From the NCBI GenBank assembly GCA_027924585.1, contig BSBM01001666.1:1439001-1503000 (forward strand): 64,000 nucleotides of DNA, in the 5' to 3' direction. The translations under genes were made by a program, and so were the position numbers. The notes under the pieces were generated by a model. The model was given only the letters and a program-made list of their open reading frames with translations, did no database searches and was not told the DNA's origin. Below, one piece after another: positions 58,217-64,000 of the stretch (positions within the stretch are counted from its first letter, which is position 1; every line of letters begins with the position of its first letter). Origin of the DNA: Larix kaempferi (lineage: Eukaryota; Streptophyta; Pinopsida; Pinales; Pinaceae).

Positions 58217-58896
58217 AAGTATACATTCAAATCTTTATTTTTTTATTTTTGTTCTTTTTACAATATTTTAAACTCAAAATTTAATACTGCAAACATAACA
58301 TATGATTGTAATATTTGAAAGTCCAAAAACAAGAAATATTATTATTTTTAAATGAAGAACATAAAAGTGGAGGTACAATGATTGAGTGATATCTCACTCC
58401 AGTGAAAAGTTCTTTTAGTTTCTTCTTTCTTTCTTTAGTTCATATCATTGACATCCATTTCATCTTTTTTCTTTGGCTCATTATTTTTTCTTTAGAAGTA
58501 GCTTATATTTATTTTTCCAATTGTTGCATTGCAATCTATGTTTTTGTGAGCATTTACTTTCAATGTTATCCATTCCATTATTTTCCTAATGTTTTTTTAC
58601 AATATTTTAAATTCAAAATTTGGCATATGATTTTAGTATTTGAAAGCCTAAAACATTTTTTTGTTCAAAACATTTTAAATCGGAAATATTTTTTGAAATG
58701 AAGAAATGTAAAGTCAAGGTACAATAATTGAGTGGAGTCTCACTCTAATGAACAGATAATTTTTTCTTCTTTCATTTTTCTAGTCCAGTACAACTTTCAT
58801 TGACATCTTTTCTTTCTTTTTTCCAGTCTAGTACAACTTTCATTGACATCTTTTCCATATTTTTCTTTAGCTCAGAAGTATTCAACTGAAACACGT
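58217..58896. repeat. AT-rich region with diverged direct duplications
   Basis: The GGTACAATGATTGAGTG...TCTCACTC phrase at about 58370 recurs at about 58717. The ATTCCATTATTTTCNTAATG phrase recurs at about 57905 and 58573. A 44-bp tandem duplication containing AGTACAACTTTCATTGACAT lies at 58780-58850. No coding sequence is supported. Confidence 0.55.
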
Positions 58897-59064
58897 TGTG
58901 AGAAATAAAACTCTACAATGTAATACATTTTATTGATAAACATCAGAAGTATTTCTATACATACAGAACCAAGAAGAGATAGTTATGTCTCCGTACCTTA
59001 TTAACTAAATAAAATTGTTAACTAACTATAAATGACATAACTAACCCTGAAAGATTATTCAACA
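58897..59064 (-). repeat. Short copia LTR (168 bp)
   Basis: TGTGAGAAATAAAAC...GATTATTCAACA on the plus strand. On the minus strand it directly follows a TTTAAGGGGG polypurine tract and the RNase H remnant, so it is the 3' LTR of a small-LTR copia element. Confidence 0.65.
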
Positions 59065-59072
59065 TTACCCCC

Positions 59073-59366
59073 TTAAACTAAAGGGAAATCTGACATGCCA
59101 AGCTGCATTCTGAATTTTTCAAATTTTTCATGACCCAATGCATTAGTAAATATATCTGCAATTTGATCTGAAGTAGAACAATGTGTCAGATGAATGTTGT
59201 TGGCCTCAACATGATGTCGAATCAAGTGATATTTAGTGTTGATGTGTTTGGTTCGATCATGAAATTTGGGATTCTTAGCCAATTGAATTGCATAAGCGTT
59301 GTCAACAAAGAGAGGCGTTGAAAGAAGTGATGACATGGCATGTGTGATGAAGCTGGAAAGACACAT
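59073..59366 (-). pseudogene. Copia RNase H C-terminal fragment
   Basis: Minus-strand frame with Phe-Val-Asp-Asn-x2-Ala-Ile-Gln-Leu-Ala-Lys-Asn-Pro, then His-x-Arg-x-Lys-His-Ile-Asn-x-Lys-Tyr-His, then Asp-Gln-Ile-Ala-Asp-Ile-Phe-Thr. This is the characteristic end of copia RNase H. It is open and well conserved for about 90 codons, but everything 5' of it is missing. Polypurine tract and LTR follow at once. It is unrelated to element A's LTR family. Confidence 0.85.
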
Positions 59367-60254
59367 GATGGTGTTATGGTGCTATCATGAAGTCAGTGTT
59401 ATAATCCGACATCATTCTGGAAAAGTATGGCAATTTTGTAAAACTTTGGAAATTGACTAAGTATGGAAAAAGAAGTCAAAACTGCTCTAAGAGAATTCCT
59501 GCCATAATTCATGGTTTGAGAAAAATGCCCGCACCAGCATACCAGGCTATAGCTTGTTGAAGTGGCTATCTATCCATGGTATCAGTTTTCCTTAATCATT
59601 TATGAGGAGAAAGTTATAAGTCTGCCAAAATAGAGTTTCAGGATAAACCTTGGAGAAATTCTTGGAAATGGCTAAGTGTTGGAAAATTGGCCCAGGTGTC
59701 CTTGGGAAAATGCCCTCCGTACCTCATGGGAGAATGATAAAAATTATCTGGAACTATCATGCTCTAACTTGTCAAAGAGGCTATCCAACCATGGATTTAG
59801 TTTTCACGAAAGGTGTTTGATGACAAAGATAATAGCCTGCCAAAACAGGTTTTCAGGTTGCTTTTACACCAAAGTAGCAAAACTGCCTAAGTGGCCTCAG
59901 GGAAATGCCCGCCATAGTTTGTGGGTTGAAGAAAGTGCCCGCACCATATGGTCATCTTGTAGGTTGTTGTTTTGTCTACCTAACCATGTTCTCATATTGA
60001 CTTGGAAGTGTCTGGAGAAGAAGTTATGGATTTGCCAAAACAGGCACTCAGGAAGATTGGACCAAGTCTAGGAAAGTGCAAAAATTGTCTAAGTGTAAAA
60101 TCACTAAAATTGCCTAAGTGACCTCAGTAAAATGCTCGCCATGTCTTGTGGTTGATGTATTAAAATATTTTGAGAGTATGGATCTCTAGAATGTTGTTTG
60201 GTGCATCCAACCATGGTCTCAGATTGTCTAAAGAGTCTCTGAGGAGGAAGATAT
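59367..60254. repeat. Diverged X repeat units
   Basis: Phrases such as CTGCCAAAAYAGGTTTTCAGG, GAAATGCCCGCC and AACCATGGNNTCAG recur at about 59600-59680, 59790-59850, 59900-60060 and 60110-60260, spaced 170-210 bp. They look like older members of the unit at 56990. There is no gene. Confidence 0.5.
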
Positions 60255-60560
60255 CAATCTGCCAAAAGTGCCTCCCAGCTTGATTTGCACTACTCCAGTA
60301 ACATGCCCGCCGAGGAGAGAGAAAGAGGCTTTAAGAGGTGAAATTGGTTTATATGAAGTCACCCTGTTGGCCTCTATCCATTGGATGTCACACTTCAAAA
60401 TTGGTGAAAATAAAAATCTCATGTTACCCTAGGGTTTGACAATTTTTGTCTAAGCGATGAATTAACAGTTTAAAAGGCCAGTTGGAAATGCCCGCAAGGT
60501 GGTGTCCTTGTGATAATAAAATTCATAGGGTGACATAGATATGTTCCTTGTTGAAGCGGT
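60255..60560 (+). repeat. 300-bp direct repeat, right copy
   Basis: Partner of 57466-57760. Confidence 0.85.
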
Positions 60561-61040
60561 TATAAACCCATGCTTTCATTTTTCCTTATAATTGTCACAT
60601 GTGCAAGAAATTAATCTGCCAAAGTAGGAAAAATATTGTTTTGCAAATTCAAAAATTTGGCTAAGTGTTGAATTCACAAGGCTAAGGGGCCATTTGGAAA
60701 TGCCCGCAAGGAAGTGTCCTTGTGCTGAGAAAATTCATCAGTTGGCATGGTCTTATCCTTTGATGAACTGGTCGTCTATTCATGGGTTCAGATTCTCCTC
60801 TAGAGTTCACACGTGCAAAATAGAAGCCTGCCAAAATGAGAAAAAGGTTGTTTCTTGTTCAAATGTAGGTTGGTAAGGCGTTTGGAAATGCTCGCAAGGA
60901 GGCGTCTTTTTGCTGATAAAATTCATCAGTTAGCATGGCCTTATTCCTTGATGAACTGGATATCCAGCCATGGATTCATATTCCTATTTGGTGCTCTCAC
61001 GTGCAATATTTTGGCCTGCCAAAATAGGTGAAAAATAAGG
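60561..61040 (+). repeat. X repeat units, right group
   Basis: Units starting near 60688 and 60876 share TTTGGAAATGCYCGCAAGGA, CTGATAAAATTCATCAGTT, GGCATGG and CATGG(A/G)TTCA with each other and with the left group; spacing is about 188 bp. Confidence 0.65.
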
Positions 61041-61540
61041 TTTCTTGTAAAATTCCCTCAAGGGCTTGTAAAAATCCCACAAGGGCTTATGGAATTCCCA
61101 CAAGGGGATTAAGGAATAAAAATCTCCCGAGAGATTTATTATTCGCACGGGGGCTAAAGAAATACCCGCAGGGGCTAAAGAAATGACCACAAAGGCTTAA
61201 GGATGCCCGCAGGGGCTAAGATTAAAACTCGTAGGGGCTTAGAAATGCCCTTAGGAGATTATGAATGTATGCAAGAAGAATCATATTCCTGCAAGGGCTA
61301 AAGCTCATGCCCGCAAGGAAGGGATTGAACACTTCTGCTCGCAAGGAAGCAATGGAGGGCTTCTATGCCCACAAGGAAGGGCTTGAATACCTATGCCCAT
61401 AGGAAGAGGTGTATGCCCGCAAAGGAAGGGCTTATGCCCCCAGGAATTAAATATATTCCCACAAGAACTTGGAAATGCTCGCAGGATATGCCCACAAGCC
61501 ATGCCCATAGACTCTCATGCCCGCAGGACTTATATGAGCC
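61041..61540 (+). repeat. ATGCCCGCA motif cluster, right
   Basis: About twenty phrases of the type ATGCCCGCAGGGGCTTA or TCCCACAAGGGCTTATGG, irregularly spaced. They correspond to the left cluster at 57180-57470, which is likewise preceded by the TTTTGGCCTGCCAAAAT segment. Confidence 0.7.
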
Positions 61541-61668
61541 TAATGAGATCGAATTTATCTTGTTGATTCCATGTTTTAATTAATATCAAAAATTGGTTTA
61601 AATTGTTCAAAAGATAACAATACTTATTCACCCCCCCCCCCCCTCTCAGTATTGACCAATATTCCAAC
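61541..61668 (+). repeat. LTR-like 3' terminus with C13 tract
   Basis: Near 61612-61668 the order ATAACAATACTTATTCACC, a 13-C run, CTCTCAGTATTGA and ATATTCCAACA copies the end of the A/B LTRs (AATACTTATTCACC...CTTAGTATTAAATCGATTCCAACA). It is therefore a related LTR end. Its start could not be found. Confidence 0.5.
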
Positions 61669-61767
61669 ATGTCATTCAAAACCATGTCAAATTTCAGCTA
61701 TATATGGTATACACCCCAATTTTGAGCTTCTCTTAGTTTCGAGAATAGTTAATTATCTACTAAACAG

Positions 61768-61798
61768 GGGCTATGTTTCCACGAAAGGTCAAAGTAGC
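61768..61798 (-). repeat. Right terminal inverted repeat of X
   Basis: The complement begins GCTACTTTGACCTTTCGTGG. It also forms a hairpin with the adjoining gag' sequence at 61813-61836. Confidence 0.6.
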
Positions 61799-62687
61799 TT
61801 ATCTCCTGTATCCACTACTTTAGCCTTTCGCAGAAGTAGTCTTTGCACCCCAACCAATCATCCTGCCTCTGGTCGCTACAGATTTCCTCGACATTTTCTC
61901 TTCTGCCTTCAGAGCTAACTGGTAGACTTCACCGACCACTCTGAATCTAGACATGCTCAACTCGTCTTGAATGGCATATTTCAAGCCATTTACATATCTT
62001 GCAACAGCTTCTTCGCCTTCATCGGTTTGTCCCGACCTTATCGGCAATATGTAGAACTCTTCTGTGTATTCCTTCACGGTCATCTCTTTTTGTCGAAAGT
62101 TCTGTAATTTCCCAAACAAGGAAATCACATAGTCATTCGGCAAGAACTTCCCTTTCATCTTGGCAACCATCCTGTCCCAAGACTTGATTTTCTCCTTGCC
62201 TTTATTGACTCTGTCAGCCTGTACATTGTCCCACCACAATGAGGCATGACCCTTCAACCTCAGACATGCAGTCTTAACCCACCTGGGATCCTCGATCTGC
62301 TCTATGTCGAAGTATTTCTCCATTTCTCTAAACCAGTCAATCAAGTCTTCTGGATCCAGACTTCCTAAGAAGGTACATACATCCATCTTCGTCCAACCTC
62401 TCATATCTGTTAGAAGCTTGATGAGTTTGTCTTCTGGTTCTTCTCCTGCTGCTTCCCATGCTTCCACTTCTTCGACCTCCCCGTTGTTGTGGTCTAACGC
62501 ATCAGGAATACAGCCACGCCTTTGGCTTTCTTTGATTGATGCGACTTCATTAGTCAAAGTTCGCATTGTTCGAACGCAAAGTTCTCATTGTTCGAACACA
62601 CTCGTCGAACATCTCACGATCAACTATGACTGTTGCACCACGCGCTCTTCATCCAAATCCTCGAACATTAACGCCTATGTGATCCAT
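61799..62687 (-). pseudogene. Ty3/gypsy Gag of element H' (C-terminally truncated)
   Basis: Minus-strand relative of H Gag. ATG is at 62687-62685 with CGA at codon 9 (H has TGA) and TGA at codon 13 (H has CGA). A 22-bp tandem duplication at 62555-62598 shifts the frame. From 62566 to 61820 the frame is open for 248 codons and differs from H at scattered residues. It keeps Trp-Phe-Arg-Glu-Met-Glu-Lys-Tyr-Phe and the Trp-Trp-Asp motif. It ends in the linker before the zinc knuckle, where segment X begins. Confidence 0.85.
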
Positions 62688-62841
62688 TTTCAACCTCAGC
62701 TGAAACTCCCACTCATCCAATCGCAACCGGACTTTCATAGGATGTGCACAACTCTACCCAACTGCAGCTAGAGTTGTAAACACACTTGCAGTCTCTCCTA
62801 TCCACAGGATACTGCTTCAACTCGACCGGACTCACATCCGG

Positions 62842-62853
62842 GCTCTAATACCA
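62842..62853 (-). other. Primer binding site of element H'
   Basis: The complement reads TGGTATTAGAGC, two bases from the LTR start at 62856. Confidence 0.65.
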
Positions 62854-62855
62854 CT

Positions 62856-64000
62856 TGACCTAGTTAGGTTGATATCACTACCTTTTTGCTTACAGGATTC
62901 TATTCCCGCTCTGATACAACTTGACGCAAGGTCACCCCGACAAGGGTTCTTGCTTAACGATTACACACAACACACACGTTCACATAAACAAGATGTAAAC
63001 AGGATGCTAGAAGTTGGCTTCTATTACTTCAAATCAATCGGTTACAATGCAAACTACAAGGAATGTAAAACAACTAACTATGTCGGCCTTAGCCTATTAC
63101 AATACAGAAGTAACTGTCTGTTATCTCAATGTGTCGATCTTCACCCTCTCCTGGTTCACTGCGAAACTCTAAGCTATGGCTCGATCTTCTCTATTCTCTT
63201 TAGATGTGTGACTCTCCTATCCAATCTACAAAACCTTCACTTGAGATCTGCTCTCTGCCAACTCTCTCCTGAGTGACTATACTCTGAACTCCCTCTGCTC
63301 TGTGCCTGCGCACAAGCCTTCTACCCTACTGCTGTTGTTCTCGAGATCACTCCAACCCCTGAGACATGCTTCCTCTGTCCGTCGATCTCCCTAATCCTGC
63401 AGACCTGTAATTGTCAGCACCTCTATTGTGCTGCACAACCTCCACCTGTGGCAACATCTGTCATGATGCCAACCACCTGCAATAACGGCTCATAACTTCC
63501 TTAGAAACCCCGAACGGCTACCAAGTACTCTGCTTGACTTATGCGCATCCTTTTGACATTGCTATAGTAGTCAGTCTTATCATTGCCTCGACCATACTGT
63601 CTTCCATCGGCCTTCGACATACCCTTTGGCCTCCCTTCACAATTTCAGGCTTCGCCAGTCCGCCCCTTCCTCCTCGCTTGGCCCATGCCCAAACCTGTCG
63701 AAGTCGTGGTTCGACAACATGTCTACCCTCAACGTCTCCGCTACAACTCTATCGTCTGTCGACCCTCAACGTCTCCGCTACAACTCTATCGTCTGTCGAC
63801 CTTGGAGGTGTCAAATTTCGACCTTCCGCATCTTCTTTCGATCGCATATCGACTTCTCCTGCACAACTTAATGACTACGACAGCCAATCTACCCTTCCGC
63901 ACCAGTGGTCGTTGGCACTCCCTCTGGTCGGCCTTCTTCATGTCGATCATCTTCGACTGCTCTGCCTAGGCCTTGATGCTCCTGCATAATTTACTCAAGT
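62856..64000 (-). repeat. 5' LTR of element H' (runs past window end)
   Basis: Reverse match of 51745-52863. It carries a 37-bp tandem duplication at 63726-63799 (CCCTCAACGTCTCCGCTACA plus 17 bases) that H lacks. Confidence 0.8.

Larger units (their letters stand above)
56753..61798. mobile_element. Segment X with terminal inverted repeats
   Basis: The left end 56753-56783 and the complement of the right end 61768-61798 agree at 27 of 31 positions, starting GCTACTTTG and containing CCTTTCG and GGAAACA. The segment lies exactly between truncated H integrase and truncated H' gag. Flanks GTATCT and TTATCT match at 5 of 6 bases. No transposase is recognisable. It could be a non-autonomous DNA transposon that collected other insertions. 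Alternatively, the ends may come from rearrangement between H-type sequences, because the same 24 bases occur in H gag (53860-53883). Confidence 0.4.

Noticed and set aside
61631-61643. C13 tract as a sequencing error or regulatory site
   Set aside because: A C-rich stretch at this place also occurs in the related LTR ends (16945 and 39290 regions), so it is probably an expanded native tract; no function is inferred.
63534-63989. Overlapping plus-strand frames of 128-151 codons at the window end
   Set aside because: They are antisense shadows in the CpG-rich H' LTR; several frames are open at once because of composition.

Overview
This is intergenic plant DNA made almost entirely of decayed, nested retrotransposons. 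I find no intact host gene, tRNA, rRNA or CRISPR array. The evidence for a plant is the Ty1/copia and Ty3/gypsy gag-pol remnants, the initiator-Met-type primer binding sites (TGGTATCAGAGC and variants), very long LTRs (2.1-2.3 kb) and L1-type LINE debris. Old, deeply nested LTR elements full of point stops suggest a large, slowly purged genome such as a conifer or another gymnosperm, but that is inference and no sequence here identifies the species.

Layout. (1) 1-10634: a tandem non-autonomous LTR retrotransposon, LTR(partial)-internal-LTR-internal-LTR. It has 2.13-kb LTRs and no pol. Each internal region carries the same two-frame coding module (693 + 227 codons by consensus) that I do not recognise. 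Its right end abuts a diverged LTR-like segment of gypsy element G. (2) 10635-14639 and 39324-about 42925: the two halves of Ty3/gypsy element G on the minus strand. (3) 14640-39323: a 24.7-kb block of plus-strand copia-type elements that splits G's integrase reading frame exactly. Element A (2336-bp 5' LTR) carries pol but lacks the N-terminal half of gag. Element C (21361-24904, gag only, perfect 5-bp target duplication) sits inside A. Element B (25562-about 37535, gag but no pol) sits inside A's 3' LTR, and a 2.3-kb solo-LTR-like insert (26654-28967) sits inside B's 5' LTR. (4) 42926-51700: poorly identifiable, pyrimidine-rich on the plus strand, with a minus-strand LINE 3' fragment (about 47430-48060) and several tandem arrays (96, 187, 49 and 57 bp). 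(5) 51745-56752: Ty3/gypsy element H on the plus strand. Its gag-pol is one frame broken almost only by stop codons, and it is cut off in the integrase core. (6) 56753-61798: a 5-kb segment X with 31-bp imperfect terminal inverted repeats, holding diverged direct repeats, clusters of an ATGCCCGCA motif, a copia RNase H/LTR remnant and a possible LINE tail. (7) 61799-64000: H', a minus-strand relative of H with truncated gag and LTR, convergent with H.

Nothing here is likely to make a functional enzyme. A and B belong to one family and have complementary losses (pol without gag N-terminus; gag without pol), so they would have depended on each other or on an intact relative. The most unusual items are the unrecognised two-frame module of the tandem element, the pol-replacing insert in B with exon/intron-like features, and the termini of X, which match a piece of H gag.
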